NCBI RefSeq assembly: GCF_900100255.1
Contig: NZ_FMTS01000001.1
Location: 248,001 to 312,000 of the forward strand
Direction: 5' to 3'
Length of the DNA: 64,000 nt
From: Asticcacaulis taihuensis
Lineage (GTDB): Bacteria; Pseudomonadota; Alphaproteobacteria; Caulobacterales; Caulobacteraceae
Shown one piece after another: positions 16,474 through 25,989 of this stretch (position 1 is the first letter of the stretch; the number at the start of each line of letters is the position of its first letter). The notes beneath the pieces are model-generated. The model worked only from the letters and a program-made list of their open reading frames with translations. It searched no databases and had not been told where the DNA came from. A program made the translations under genes and the position numbers.

Positions 16474-18732
16474 ATGAAAACAAAATATTGTACAGCGCTC
16501 CTGACAGCGCTGATGAGCTGCGGGTCAATTCTGCCCCTGATCGCTCACGCCGAGACAGATGTGAGTGATGGTCCTAAGGAGGTCATCGTCGTTGGCCAGA
16601 AGAACGCCCCGATCACCGTCGTACCGCGCGGCCTGTCAGTCTCGCTCGGTCACGAACAGTTCGACGCCATCAACGCCATCAATGTCGAAGATCTGATGAA
16701 ATACGCGCCGAACTTCTTCGTGCGCAAACGCTTTGTTGGCGATGACAATGCCGTGGTCGCCCTGCGCGGCGCCAATACGGTCCAGAGCGCCCGAACCCTC
16801 GTTCTCGTCGATGGCTATGTCGTCTCCAACTTCCTCGGCAACCGCTATGACTATCCGCCGAAATGGAATGTGGTCGGGCCTGCCGAAATTCGTCAGTTCG
16901 ATATCGTCTATGGCCCCTATTCGGCGCGTTACGGCGGCAATTCGATGGGCGGCGTGGTCTCGATCACCACGGAAACTCCAAAGAAGAATGACATTTACGG
17001 CTCCGTGCAGGCATTCACCATGCCGTTCAGGGAATATGGTTTCGACCAGACCTTCAGCGGCTATTCGGTTGAAGGCGGGCTGGACTATAAGGCGAAAAAC
17101 AGCGGCTGGTCGGCGCGCGCCTCGTTCCGTCATTTCGAGAATACCGGCCAGTCCATGACCTATAACCTGCTGGCCAAATCAACGGCGGCCGGCACCTATA
17201 CCCCCGTGACTGGCGCCTATGCCGATGATCGCCTGGCCACGCCTGTCTTTGGCGCTGCCTCACCGGTGGATGTCACTCAGGATCAGGCGCGTCTGCGCGT
17301 CGGCTATGCCTGGGATAATGGCTGGAAGCTCGACGCCCTGGCCATGCTGTGGAAAACGCAGCAAAAACTACAAAATCCGGTCTCCTGGCTGGTCGATGCC
17401 AACGGCGATACCGTTCTGCCCACCGCCGCCGGCACCAAGGTCAGTTTCAATGGCGTCAACTATGTGGCCAAGGGCACCACATATTCCGGCATGGATCGCA
17501 CTGAAGACCTGATGGGCCTGCGCCTCTCCGGTAACTGGAACGGCTGGGACGTATCGGCCAATCTATCGCATTACGATATCGGCAAGTGGGATGTCCGCAC
17601 CTCGCTCGACATGGTCAGTCCCGCCGGCCAGCAGACGCTTTATGATCATCCCGGCTGGTGGACCTTCGACGGCACAATCGAGCAAAACTTCGGCCGTCAC
17701 GATCTGGCTTTTGGCTTGACCACCAATCTCTACCAGACCGACGCCAGCACCTACAATACGACCCAATGGCGCACGGCCGCCGATCCGGTTTTTGCCTCGC
17801 GCACCCTGGGCAAGACGTCTATTGGCGGCATTTTTGCTGAAGATGCCATTGATTTGGGCCGCGCTGTCCTGACCCTCGGTGGTCGTTATGACGACTGGCG
17901 CGCTTTTGACGGTGGCATCAGCTCGGGCAGGCCGCTGCAATACTATCCCAAGCGCCATGCCAGCGCCTTTTCCCCCAAGGCCAGCCTACAGGGCGATATC
18001 GGTCCTTATGACCTGCAACTGAGCCTGGGCACAGCCACACGCTTCCCTACGGTCGGCGAACTCTTCCAGGGCAAGATCAATGCGGGCCAGACCACCATCG
18101 ACCCCACCAGCTTCGATCCGAACCTCAAACCCGAGGTCTCACACGATATCAGCCTGATTGCCCGCCGGCACTTTGATCGCATTACCCTGACGGGCAGCCT
18201 GTTCAACCAGTCGATTGATGACGCCATCTTCAGCTATCAGGGTATCCTCGACGACGGCACGGTAGTCTCGCGTTACCAGAATATCGACCGTATGAACCAG
18301 TCTGGTGTCGAACTGATTTTCGAATCGCACGACCTGCTCATTGATGGCCTGACGATCGAAGCCAGCACCTCCTGGATGGATGCCCGCACCGAAAAGAATA
18401 GCACCGCCCCCGCTTCCGAAGGTGTCCAGTTCCCGCGCATTCCGAAGTGGCGCAGCAATGGCAATGTCCGCTACGCCCTGACGCCTAAGCTAAAACTCTC
18501 CGTCGGCTGGCGCTACGGCTCGCGGCCCAATTCCGACCTGTTCGGCCTGGTACGCGGCGATGCTTACGGTTACCAGACGGAATATTTTTTCCTTGATACC
18601 CGCCTGAGCTATGACCTGACAAAAACCACTCAGATCAGCTTCGGTATAGATAACGCTAATAACGATCAAGCCTATGTGTCGCATCCCCTGCCGCAACGCA
18701 GCTATATGCTGGAACTGAAATATCGGAACTAA
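16474..18732 (+). CDS. TonB-dependent outer-membrane receptor
   Basis: 752 residues. Signal peptide at 1-27 (cleavage near IAHAETD), TonB-box-like EVIVVG at about 36-41, and a plug domain (INVEDLMKYAPNFFVRKR, RTLVLVDGY, IVYGPYSARYGGNSMGGVVSITT). A 22-strand-type beta barrel follows, ending in the aromatic-rich SYMLELKYRN, with the C-terminal insertion signal altered to a polar last residue. It imports a metal chelate or similar ligand using TonB energy. Substrate is not readable from sequence; the DUF2946 and PepSY neighbours favour iron-siderophore or copper. The PepSY gene starts 4 bases after its stop. Confidence 0.9.
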   Translation: MKTKYCTALLTALMSCGSILPLIAHAETDVSDGPKEVIVVGQKNAPITVVPRGLSVSLGHEQFDAINAINVEDLMKYAPNFFVRKRFVGDDNAVVALRGANTVQSARTLVLVDGYVVSNFLGNRYDYPPKWNVVGPAEIRQFDIVYGPYSARYGGNSMGGVVSITTETPKKNDIYGSVQAFTMPFREYGFDQTFSGYSVEGGLDYKAKNSGWSARASFRHFENTGQSMTYNLLAKSTAAGTYTPVTGAYADDRLATPVFGAASPVDVTQDQARLRVGYAWDNGWKLDALAMLWKTQQKLQNPVSWLVDANGDTVLPTAAGTKVSFNGVNYVAKGTTYSGMDRTEDLMGLRLSGNWNGWDVSANLSHYDIGKWDVRTSLDMVSPAGQQTLYDHPGWWTFDGTIEQNFGRHDLAFGLTTNLYQTDASTYNTTQWRTAADPVFASRTLGKTSIGGIFAEDAIDLGRAVLTLGGRYDDWRAFDGGISSGRPLQYYPKRHASAFSPKASLQGDIGPYDLQLSLGTATRFPTVGELFQGKINAGQTTIDPTSFDPNLKPEVSHDISLIARRHFDRITLTGSLFNQSIDDAIFSYQGILDDGTVVSRYQNIDRMNQSGVELIFESHDLLIDGLTIEASTSWMDARTEKNSTAPASEGVQFPRIPKWRSNGNVRYALTPKLKLSVGWRYGSRPNSDLFGLVRGDAYGYQTEYFFLDTRLSYDLTKTTQISFGIDNANNDQAYVSHPLPQRSYMLELKYRN

Positions 18733-18735
18733 GGC

Positions 18736-20073
18736 ATGGAAAAAGCGAAACAAAATATTATTGACTATCGCATGTTCTGGCGCTGGCATTTCTATGCCGG
18801 GCTGGTGTGCATTCCGTTTGTCATCATCCTGTCGATCACCGGACCGATCTACCTGTTCAAGCCACAGATCGAGGCGGCGATCGATGCGAAGTACGATCAC
18901 CTGCTGTTTGATGGCACGCCCCAATCGGCAGAAACCATGGTCAAAGCGGCGGTTGCAGCCGTGCCAGGTTCACGCTTCAAGGCGATCGAGGTGCGGCCGG
19001 ATATCCATGATGCGGCGCGGGTCATTGTGCTGAAGAGCCATGATAAAATCCGTGTCTATGTCCACCCGAAAAGCCTGAAGATGTTGAAGCAAGTGCCTGA
19101 AAGTGCGCGCTTTATGGAGATCGTGAAGGATATTCACGGTGAACTGTTTGCCGGGCGCTTCGGGCAGGTGATTGTCGAACTGGCCGCCTCCTGGGCCATC
19201 GTCATGATCCTGACCGGGCTTTACCTGTGGTGGCCCAGAAATGCAAAAAGCGAAGCCAAAGGCGTCGCCGGCCTGCTCTATCCGCGTCTGAACATGGGCA
19301 AACGGATCTTCTGGCGCGATATCCACGCCGTTATCGGGATATACATCTCCGCTCTGGCGCTGTTTCTGCTCCTGACCGGCCTGCCCTGGACCTATGTCTG
19401 GGGCAATGCCTTCAAATCCGTGCGCGCCCTGGCCAATCCTGCGCCGGTCACACAAGCCTGGTCTCAGGGACGCGCCGATGAGAAAAGGGCCCTGAAGGCC
19501 GAAGGCACGGCTCCCGCCGATCTTGGTCGGCTGGATGCCCTGCTCGATACCGCCCGCGCGCTTAACCTGCCGGCACCGGTGACGCTCAGTGTTCCGGCGA
19601 AAGGTGCCAGCCTCTGGAAACTGGCCTCGGATACCGGCAACCGTCCGCAACGTGTGACCCTGATGATTGACCCTGCCATGTTGGAGGTCATTAGCAGCGA
19701 AGACTTTGCCGATAAGAAGCCGCTAGACCGGGCGGTCGGCTATGGCATCGCTGCCCACGAAGGTCAGTTGTTCGGTCCGCTCAACCAGGCGCTCGGCGTC
19801 CTCACGGCGCTCGGCCTGATGGCCCTGTGCGTCAGCGCCGTGGTCATGTGGTGGCAGCGGCGGCCGACTGACAGGCTTGGCGCGCCACAGCGTCTGCCCG
19901 ATGAAAAGCTGGCGCCAGGCCTGGCCCTTATCATTATCGCATTAGGTATCTTCTTGCCGGTACTGGGGATCAGCCTGATCGTTGTTGGCTTGCTCGAATG
20001 GCTCATCCTGCGCCGCATACCCGCCGTGCGGGACTGGCTCGGCCTGAAAGCAGATCGGGCGTGGGATCTGTGA
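18736..20073 (+). CDS. PepSY-associated membrane protein (PiuB-like)
   Basis: 445 residues with an N-terminal helix pair (WRWHFYAGLVCIPFVIILSITGPIYLF), a central extracytoplasmic PepSY-like part (about 55-145), further membrane helices (FGQVIVELAASWAIVMILTGLYLWWPR; HAVIGIYISALALFLLLTGLPW) and two more near the C-terminus (about 350-430). The family is found next to TonB receptors for siderophores and is thought to act as an inner-membrane reductase or transport partner; this is not proven. It is translationally close to the receptor (3-base gap). Its last codons lie inside a repeat element: hairpin A at 20061-20079 spans the TGA stop at 20071-20073. Confidence 0.87.
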   Translation: MEKAKQNIIDYRMFWRWHFYAGLVCIPFVIILSITGPIYLFKPQIEAAIDAKYDHLLFDGTPQSAETMVKAAVAAVPGSRFKAIEVRPDIHDAARVIVLKSHDKIRVYVHPKSLKMLKQVPESARFMEIVKDIHGELFAGRFGQVIVELAASWAIVMILTGLYLWWPRNAKSEAKGVAGLLYPRLNMGKRIFWRDIHAVIGIYISALALFLLLTGLPWTYVWGNAFKSVRALANPAPVTQAWSQGRADEKRALKAEGTAPADLGRLDALLDTARALNLPAPVTLSVPAKGASLWKLASDTGNRPQRVTLMIDPAMLEVISSEDFADKKPLDRAVGYGIAAHEGQLFGPLNQALGVLTALGLMALCVSAVVMWWQRRPTDRLGAPQRLPDEKLAPGLALIIIALGIFLPVLGISLIVVGLLEWLILRRIPAVRDWLGLKADRAWDL

Positions 20074-20184
20074 CCCCACAAACCTTGCTTTATTCCAAAG
20101 AAAAACCCGGCCTTTTGGACCGGGTTTTTCTTTGGAATAGAGAAGACTAGGGGCCCAAGGAAACGTTCTTTGGCCCCAAACCCC
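20061..20184 (+). repeat. Three-hairpin 3'-end element, copy 1
   Basis: Hairpin A: GTGGGATC (20061-20068) / GACCCCAC (20072-20079), loop TGT, one mismatch; it covers the end of the PepSY coding sequence and its stop. The spacer CACAAACCTTG follows. Central hairpin: perfect 20-base arms at 20091-20110 and 20120-20139. Hairpin B is a longer, imperfect form: GGGGCC from 20150 pairs with GGCCCC at 20172-20177. The central stem, with its A and T runs, can act as a terminator for the PepSY gene and for the convergent lpdA. The other copies are at 25990, 46167 and 48282. Confidence 0.85.
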
Positions 20185-20190
20185 ATGAGT

Positions 20191-21591
20191 TTATAGATTG
20201 ATCATCCGGCCATCGGCATCGAGCGACGCTTCGAGAATGGCTTCCGACATGGTCGGGTGCGGGAAGACGGTCCCCTGCAGGTCCTCTTCCGTCGCTTCCA
20301 TGGTGATGGCCAGACAGAAGCCCTGCACCATTTCCGTGACATTGGCGCCGATCAGGTGGGCGCCCAGAAGCGCGCCGGTCTTCTTGTCGAAGATCACCTT
20401 GACGAAACCACCCGGTTCACCGGCGGCGATAGCCTTGCCGTTGGCCTTGAACGGGAAACGGCCGATCTTGACGTCCAGCCCCTTTTCCTTGGCGACCTGC
20501 TCGGTGATACCGACAGAAGCGACTTCCGGCGTGGCATACGTACAGCCGGGGATCGGCGGATTGAGATTGGAGAGCTTCTTGCCGGCCATATAGTCGGCGG
20601 CATGGACGGCTTCGTGGCTTGCCTTGTGGGCCAGCCAGGGCGGTCCGGCGCAGTCGCCGATGGCGTACAGGCCCTTGACGTTGGTCTTGCCGTGGCTGTC
20701 GTTCTTGATGTGACCGCGGTCCATCTCGACGCCCAGCTTTTCCAGGCCAAGGTTTTCGGTGTTGGCAACGATACCGACGGCGACGATGCAGCCTTCGGCT
20801 TCGAGTACTTCGGCTTTGCCGCCGACCTCGACCGAGACCTTTACGCCGGCACCGGACTTCTCGACCTTGGTCACCTTGGCGCCGATGCGGAACTTGAAGC
20901 CGCGCTTTTCAAAGGCCTTCTGGGCCTCGGCGGAAACTTCCTTGTCCTCGACCGGCAGGATGCGATCGAGCGCTTCGACCACTGTAACTTCCGCGCCCAA
21001 CGATCTGTAAAAGCTGGCGAATTCGATACCGATAGCGCCGGAGCCGATGACGACCAGCGACTTCGGCATCCGATTGGGCGACAGGGCATTGCGATAGGTC
21101 CAGATGCGATCACCGTCCGAAACCGCACCGATAGCGGGGATTTCACGGGCGCGGGCGCCAACGGCCAGCATCACGTTCTTGGCTTCGACAACCTGCTCGC
21201 CGCCTTTGTTGAGCTTGACACGAACCTTCGGCGCATCCTTGCCCGGCTCCAGCGTGGCGAAGCCCTCGATCACGTCGATCTTGTTCTTCTTCATCAGGTA
21301 GCCTACGCCGCCATTGAGTTGCTTGGCCACCGCACGCGAGCGTTGGACAACCTTCTCGAAGTCGAAGCCGGGCTTTTCGCCGGTCAGGCCATAATCACCG
21401 AGGTGATTGATCTTGTCGAACACTTCCGCTGACTTCAGCAACGCCTTGGTGGGGATACAGCCCCAGTTCAGGCAGATGCCGCCCAGCAGTTCACGCTCGA
21501 CGATGGCGACCTTCAGGCCGTTCTGCGAGGCACGGATCGCGCCTTCGTAACCGCCAGGTCCGGAGCCGATGACTACGAGATCATATGTCAT
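20191..21591 (-). CDS. lpdA: Dihydrolipoyl dehydrogenase (E3)
   Basis: 466-residue FAD-dependent disulphide oxidoreductase that reoxidises the dihydrolipoyl arms of pyruvate dehydrogenase E2. FAD-binding VIGSGPGGYEGAIRA at the N-terminus, redox-active disulphide GGICLNWGCIPTKALL (Cys pair spaced by four), NAD-binding VVIGSGAIGIEFASFY, second FAD site LYAIGDCAG, and the C-terminal catalytic His in VFPHPTMSEAILEA. It is last in the minus-strand order pdhA-pdhB-pdhC-lpdA, 13 bases after pdhC. The stop lies 6 bases from the repeat element that separates it from the convergent PepSY gene. Confidence 0.97.
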   Translation of the reverse strand: MTYDLVVIGSGPGGYEGAIRASQNGLKVAIVERELLGGICLNWGCIPTKALLKSAEVFDKINHLGDYGLTGEKPGFDFEKVVQRSRAVAKQLNGGVGYLMKKNKIDVIEGFATLEPGKDAPKVRVKLNKGGEQVVEAKNVMLAVGARAREIPAIGAVSDGDRIWTYRNALSPNRMPKSLVVIGSGAIGIEFASFYRSLGAEVTVVEALDRILPVEDKEVSAEAQKAFEKRGFKFRIGAKVTKVEKSGAGVKVSVEVGGKAEVLEAEGCIVAVGIVANTENLGLEKLGVEMDRGHIKNDSHGKTNVKGLYAIGDCAGPPWLAHKASHEAVHAADYMAGKKLSNLNPPIPGCTYATPEVASVGITEQVAKEKGLDVKIGRFPFKANGKAIAAGEPGGFVKVIFDKKTGALLGAHLIGANVTEMVQGFCLAITMEATEEDLQGTVFPHPTMSEAILEASLDADGRMINL

Positions 21592-21604
21592 TATTTTCAG
21601 CTCC

Positions 21605-22849
21605 TTACGCCAACATCTTGATAGGATCTTCGATCAGCGGCTTAAAGGCGCTGATGAATTTGGCGCCGATCGAGCCGTCAACCACGCGGTGATCGCAAGT
21701 CAGGGTGACCGACATGACGGTTGCCACGGCCAGTTGGCCGTTCTTGACAACCGGACGCTGTTCGCCGGCGCCGACCGACATGATGCAGCCTTGCGGCTCG
21801 TTCAGGATCGAGGTGAAGGTCTTGATACCGAACATGCCGAGGTTGGACACCGAGAAGGTGCCGCCCTGGAATTCTTCCGGTTTCAGCTTACGCTCACGCG
21901 CGCGTTGCGCCAGATCCTTCATTTCCCTCGATATCTGTGCCAGCGATTTGGTTTCGGCTTTGCGCACGATCGGGGTAATCAGACCGCCGTCGATCGCCAC
22001 AGCCACGGCCACGTCGGCGTTATGGTGCAGGGCGATGCCTTCCGGTGTATAGCTGGCATTGGCTTCAGGCACTTGTTTAAGCGCCAAGGCTACTGCCTTG
22101 ATAATCATGTCGTTTACCGAGACCTTCACGCCCTGCGATTCCAGCGCCGTATTGATTTTGGTACGGGCCGCCAGCAGGTTGTCGAGTTCGATATCGACGG
22201 TCAGCGGGAAGTGCGGGATGTCGCGGAACGACTCGGTCATGCGGCGGGCAATGACCTTGCGCATGTTGTCGAGCGGCACGAGGTCGTAGGAACCAGCCAG
22301 AATGCCCAGTTGCTCCAGCGATTGCACCTTGCGCGGTTCGGCCGCTGAGGTCGATGCCGCAGTAGGCGCGGCCTTGCCGGTGCCCGAAGCCAAAGCGGCT
22401 TCGATGTCGCGTTTGATCACGCGGCCATGCGGACCGGAACCGGCGATGACCTTCAGGTCGAGCTTGTTGATCTCGGCCAGGCGGCGGGCCAGCGGCGATG
22501 CGGCAACGCGGGCGCCAGAAGCGACCGGGGCCGGCGCGGCAGCAGTCTTGGGCGCCTCGGCTTTCGGGGCTTCGGCAGCCGCTGGTGCGGCTTTCGGCGC
22601 AGGCGCGGCGGCATCGCCTGACAGGCGAGCGATCGGGGTATTGACCTTCACGCCTTCGGTGCCGGCCTCGACAAGGATGGCTTCGATCGTGCCTTCATCG
22701 ACGGCTTCGACTTCCATCGTCGCCTTGTCGGTTTCGATTTCCGCGATCACGTCGCCGGCGGAGACGGTGTCCCCCACCTTGACGTGCCACTTGGCCAGGA
22801 TGCCCTCTTCCATCGTAGGCGAAAGGGCTGGCATCAGAATATCAGTCAT
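21605..22849 (-). CDS. pdhC: Pyruvate dehydrogenase E2, dihydrolipoamide acetyltransferase
   Basis: 414 residues. Single lipoyl domain (1 to about 80, lipoyl Lys in [11 protein letters not shown]), an Ala/Pro linker, a subunit-binding domain ([19 protein letters not shown]...[15 protein letters not shown], about 120-160) and a C-terminal catalytic domain with the active-site motif [13 protein letters not shown]. It transfers the acetyl group to CoA and forms the core of the complex. Its lipoyl domain is very similar, also at DNA level, to the one fused to E1-beta directly upstream. Eleven bases separate it from pdhB. Confidence 0.96.
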   Translation of the reverse strand: MTDILMPALSPTMEEGILAKWHVKVGDTVSAGDVIAEIETDKATMEVEAVDEGTIEAILVEAGTEGVKVNTPIARLSGDAAAPAPKAAPAAAEAPKAEAPKTAAAPAPVASGARVAASPLARRLAEINKLDLKVIAGSGPHGRVIKRDIEAALASGTGKAAPTAASTSAAEPRKVQSLEQLGILAGSYDLVPLDNMRKVIARRMTESFRDIPHFPLTVDIELDNLLAARTKINTALESQGVKVSVNDMIIKAVALALKQVPEANASYTPEGIALHHNADVAVAVAIDGGLITPIVRKAETKSLAQISREMKDLAQRARERKLKPEEFQGGTFSVSNLGMFGIKTFTSILNEPQGCIMSVGAGEQRPVVKNGQLAVATVMSVTLTCDHRVVDGSIGAKFISAFKPLIEDPIKMLA

Positions 22850-22860
22850 CTGCGTTTCCC

Positions 22861-24222
22861 TTACTTGTACGAGACTTGTTTGACGGCGGCGATGATCTTC
22901 TCAACGCTGGGCACGGTCATGGCTTCGAGGTTGGCGGCGTAAGGCATCGGCACGTCTTCCTGGTGGACACGGGCCGGCGGGGCATCGAGATCGTCGAACG
23001 CCTCGGTTGTGACGCGAGCGGCCACTTCGGCGCCGATGCCGCAAGGGCCCCAGCCCTCTTCAACGGTGACCAAGCGGTTGGTCTTGCGGACCGAAGCAAC
23101 GACGGTATCGGTATCGAGCGGACGCAGGGTGCGCAGGTTGACGACTTCGGCATCGATGCCCTCGGCGGCCAGTTGCTCGGCTGCTTTCAGGGCGAAACCG
23201 ACCATGCGCGAGTGCGCGACGATGGTGACGTCCTTGCCTTCCTTCTGGATCTTGGCCTTGCCGATCGGCAGGACGAAGTCCTCGATTTCCGGAATGTCGA
23301 ACTCGTTGCCGTACATCATTTCATGTTCAAGGAAGACGACCGGGTTCGGATCACGGATGGCGGCCTTGAGCAGGCCCTTGGCATCGGCGGCGTCATACGG
23401 CGCGATGACCTTCAGACCTGGCACATTGGCGTACCACGACGAATAGTCATGGCTGTGCTGGGCGGCGACGCGCGAGGCGGCGCCGTTCGGACCGCGGAAA
23501 ACGATCGACGACTTGATCTGACCGCCCGACATATAGAGCGTCTTGGCCGAGGAATTGATAATGTGGTCAATGGCTTGCATGGCGAAGTTAAACGTCATGA
23601 ACTCGATGATCGGCTTGAGACCGGCCATCGCGGCGCCCGAACCAATACCAGCAAAGCCCATTTCGGTGATCGGGGTATCGATGACGCGGCGATCGCCGAA
23701 CTCTTCCAGCAGGTTGCGGGACACCTTGTAGGCGCCTTGATACTGGGCCACTTCCTCGCCCATCAGGAAAACCTTGTCGTCGCGGCGCATTTCCTCGGCG
23801 ATGGCGTCGCGCAGGGCGTCACGGACGGTGATCTTGACGGTCGGCGTGCCTTCGGGCCAGTCTGGCTGAGAAATGGCGGGCAGCGATTCCACCGGCGCGG
23901 CGGCAGGCTTGGCAGTGGCCGGAACCGGAGCAGCGGCTTCAGCCTTGGCTTCGGGGGCTGCGGCCGCAGGCGCCGGCGCGGAAGCGCCACCTTCGAGGCG
24001 GGCGATCGGCGTATTGACCTTTACGCCTTCGGTGCCGGCATCGACCAGCAAGGCTTCGATCTTGCCTTCGTCAACGGCTTCGACTTCCATCGTCGCCTTG
24101 TCGGTTTCGATTTCGGCGATCACATCGCCGGCGGATACAGTGTCGCCAACCTTGACGAGCCACTTGGCGAGCGTGCCCTCTTCCATGGTTGGAGAGAGCG
24201 CGGGCATGAGAATATCAGTCAT
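22861..24222 (-). CDS. pdhB: Pyruvate dehydrogenase E1 beta with N-terminal lipoyl domain
   Basis: 453 residues. Residues 1 to about 80 are a lipoyl domain (lipoyl Lys in [11 protein letters not shown]), followed by an Ala/Pro linker and then the transketolase-like E1-beta (from about 125: [40 protein letters not shown] is its start region). With E1-alpha it decarboxylates pyruvate and reductively acetylates lipoyl groups. A lipoyl domain on E1-beta is a known alphaproteobacterial variant (for example Sinorhizobium, Zymomonas). It starts 6 bases after the pdhA stop. Confidence 0.96.
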   Translation of the reverse strand: MTDILMPALSPTMEEGTLAKWLVKVGDTVSAGDVIAEIETDKATMEVEAVDEGKIEALLVDAGTEGVKVNTPIARLEGGASAPAPAAAAPEAKAEAAAPVPATAKPAAAPVESLPAISQPDWPEGTPTVKITVRDALRDAIAEEMRRDDKVFLMGEEVAQYQGAYKVSRNLLEEFGDRRVIDTPITEMGFAGIGSGAAMAGLKPIIEFMTFNFAMQAIDHIINSSAKTLYMSGGQIKSSIVFRGPNGAASRVAAQHSHDYSSWYANVPGLKVIAPYDAADAKGLLKAAIRDPNPVVFLEHEMMYGNEFDIPEIEDFVLPIGKAKIQKEGKDVTIVAHSRMVGFALKAAEQLAAEGIDAEVVNLRTLRPLDTDTVVASVRKTNRLVTVEEGWGPCGIGAEVAARVTTEAFDDLDAPPARVHQEDVPMPYAANLEAMTVPSVEKIIAAVKQVSYK

Positions 24223-24228
24223 CTGGGG

Positions 24229-25245
24229 TTATGCCTCGAGGTAAACGTCGGTGTACAGTTCGGACGGATCGGGTTCCGGGCTCGTCTGGGCGAAATCGAC
24301 CGCTTCCAGCACGATGGCCTTCACTTGATTGTCGATCGTCTTGATTTCGTCCTCGGCCACGCCGGCCTGTTGCAGCATGGTCTTGATGTGGTCGATCGGG
24401 TCGCGGGTCGCCTTGACCTCATCGACCTCGTCCTTGGAGCGGTACTTGGCCGGATCGGACATTGAGTGACCGCGGTAACGGTAGGTCTTCATTTCGAGGA
24501 TATACGGTCCCTTGCCGGAGCGGGCGTGCTCGGCGGCGCGTTCGGCGGCGTCCTTAACTGCAAACACATCCATGCCGTCGACCGTCTCACCAGGAATGCC
24601 GAAAGAGGCGCCACGCTGCGACAGGTTGACCGTGGCGGAGGCGCGGGCCAGCGAGGTGCCCATGGCGTATTCGTTGTTCTCGATCACATAGACGACCGGC
24701 AGCTTCCACAACTGGGCCATATTGAAGGACTCGTAAACCTGGCCCTGGTTGGCCGCGCCATCACCGAAATAGGTGAAGGAGACATTGCCGTTCTGACGGT
24801 AAAAATCTGCAAAGGCCAGGCCGGTACCGAGGGACACCTGGGCGCCGACAATGCCGTGGCCACCGAAGAAGCCGGCCTCGATATCGAACATGTGCATCGA
24901 ACCGCCCTTGCCCTTGGAAGAGCCGCCGATACGGCCGGTCAGTTCGGCCATGACTTCCCTGGGGTCCATGCCGGCGGCCAGCATATGGCCGTGGTCGCGG
25001 TAACCGGTGATGACCTGGTCGCCCTTTTCAGCGGCGGCGTACATGCCGACGGCGACGGCTTCCTGACCGATATAGAGGTGGCAGAAGCCACCAATCAGGC
25101 CCATGCCGTAGAGCTGGCCGGCGCGCTCTTCAAAGCGGCGGATCAGGACCATTTCACGGTAGTATTTCAGCAGGTCGTCTTTGGAGACATTGCTCAGCTT
25201 CTTGCCACTTTCGGTCTTGCTGTCTTTCTGGGCGGCACGCGCCAT
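24229..25245 (-). CDS. pdhA: Pyruvate dehydrogenase E1 alpha
   Basis: About 338 residues, thiamine-diphosphate enzyme. Motifs: GFCHLYIGQEAVAVGM, the ThDP/Mg signature GDGAANQGQVYESFNMAQLWKLP (Gly-Asp-Gly ... Asn-Gln) and the phosphorylation-loop-like YRYRGHSMSDPAKYRS. It is first in the pdh operon, after ftsB (152 bases). I chose the ATG at 25245 because GGAG lies 6 bases upstream; ATG 25251 and TTG 25263 are also in frame but the former is too close to that site. Confidence 0.96.
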   Translation of the reverse strand: MARAAQKDSKTESGKKLSNVSKDDLLKYYREMVLIRRFEERAGQLYGMGLIGGFCHLYIGQEAVAVGMYAAAEKGDQVITGYRDHGHMLAAGMDPREVMAELTGRIGGSSKGKGGSMHMFDIEAGFFGGHGIVGAQVSLGTGLAFADFYRQNGNVSFTYFGDGAANQGQVYESFNMAQLWKLPVVYVIENNEYAMGTSLARASATVNLSQRGASFGIPGETVDGMDVFAVKDAAERAAEHARSGKGPYILEMKTYRYRGHSMSDPAKYRSKDEVDEVKATRDPIDHIKTMLQQAGVAEDEIKTIDNQVKAIVLEAVDFAQTSPEPDPSELYTDVYLEA

Positions 25246-25397
25246 GGACATCTCCCATAACAAAAACTACGGCCGTTTTATCTCCGGCCTTGAAACATAG
25301 CAGTCCTTTGCACCCGCGCGGAAAGCCGGCGCAAAGCAAATCAAAGGCACACCTCCTTTATGAGAAGCCTGCCTTCGCGTAAAGGGCTAAAGAAGGA

Positions 25398-25712
25398 TCA
25401 GGAGTTAGCGTTCTGAACGATCGGGCCGCGGATAACGTAGGCTTTCGGCTCAGAAAGGCCCAGCAATACGCGGGCACGCTCTTCAAGTAAATCTTTTGAC
25501 AGATTATCCGTGCGCAAGTATTTGGCGCGCGCTTCAAGATCAGCACGTTCCGTCTTAAGCTGCGCAAGCTGCTGTTCCTTGATCACCATTTCGCGGTTAC
25601 GCGATTCCTGGGAAAAGAAACCCTTATCACCCGTCAGGTACTGAACGCATACATAGGTCAGCACGAGTGTGATTATAGCTGTGGGTAAATACGGCCTCAG
25701 ACGAAAAAACAC
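25398..25712 (-). CDS. ftsB: Cell-division protein FtsB (septum formation initiator family)
   Basis: 104 residues: a short cytoplasmic start, one membrane segment (YLPTAIITLVLTYVCVQYL, about 8-26) and a coiled coil (about 40-72, REMVIKEQQLAQLKTERADLEARAKYLR), then the family tail ELL/LEERARVLLGLSEP. FtsB joins FtsL and FtsQ in the divisome. The first codon appears to be GTG at 25712, since no in-frame ATG precedes the membrane segment. The position between eno and pdhA is typical of Alphaproteobacteria. A possible CtrA-type site lies 59 bases upstream. Confidence 0.9.
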   Translation of the reverse strand: MFFRLRPYLPTAIITLVLTYVCVQYLTGDKGFFSQESRNREMVIKEQQLAQLKTERADLEARAKYLRTDNLSKDLLEERARVLLGLSEPKAYVIRGPIVQNANS

Positions 25713-25989
25713 TACTCAAGCCCCTTCTGGACTGCGGCAATACGTAATGGCCTTTTTTGAGCCTTCGCGGTTAACATAGTGTTACGAAACATGTCGGGAC
25801 ACACAGAAGAATTTATCACTGATGTCTTTTGAAAAATCAGACTTATCACGGCGTTTTTATCTTTATTGTCAAAATGTGAGCACTTGAGTTTGCACGGGCC
25901 GATGTCGGTGACAGAATGCGCCGCCGGACACGTACGCAGGATATGCGAAAAAGGGTTAATGAAGGCTGAGCGTTACATGGTCGAGTTAT
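25713..25989. other. Intergenic region upstream of ftsB
   Basis: 277 bases with no supported gene, between ftsB and the repeat element after eno. It should hold the ftsB promoter. The one site I would mark is TTAA-N7-TTAC at 25771-25785, one base off the CtrA consensus TTAA-N7-TTAA. The rest is AT-richer than its surroundings and shows nothing further that I recognise. Confidence 0.5.

Noticed and set aside
22876-24465. 529-residue open frame on the plus strand opposite pdhB/pdhA
   Set aside because: It mirrors the codon structure of the pdh genes and has no recognisable fold; long antisense frames are expected in GC-rich DNA.
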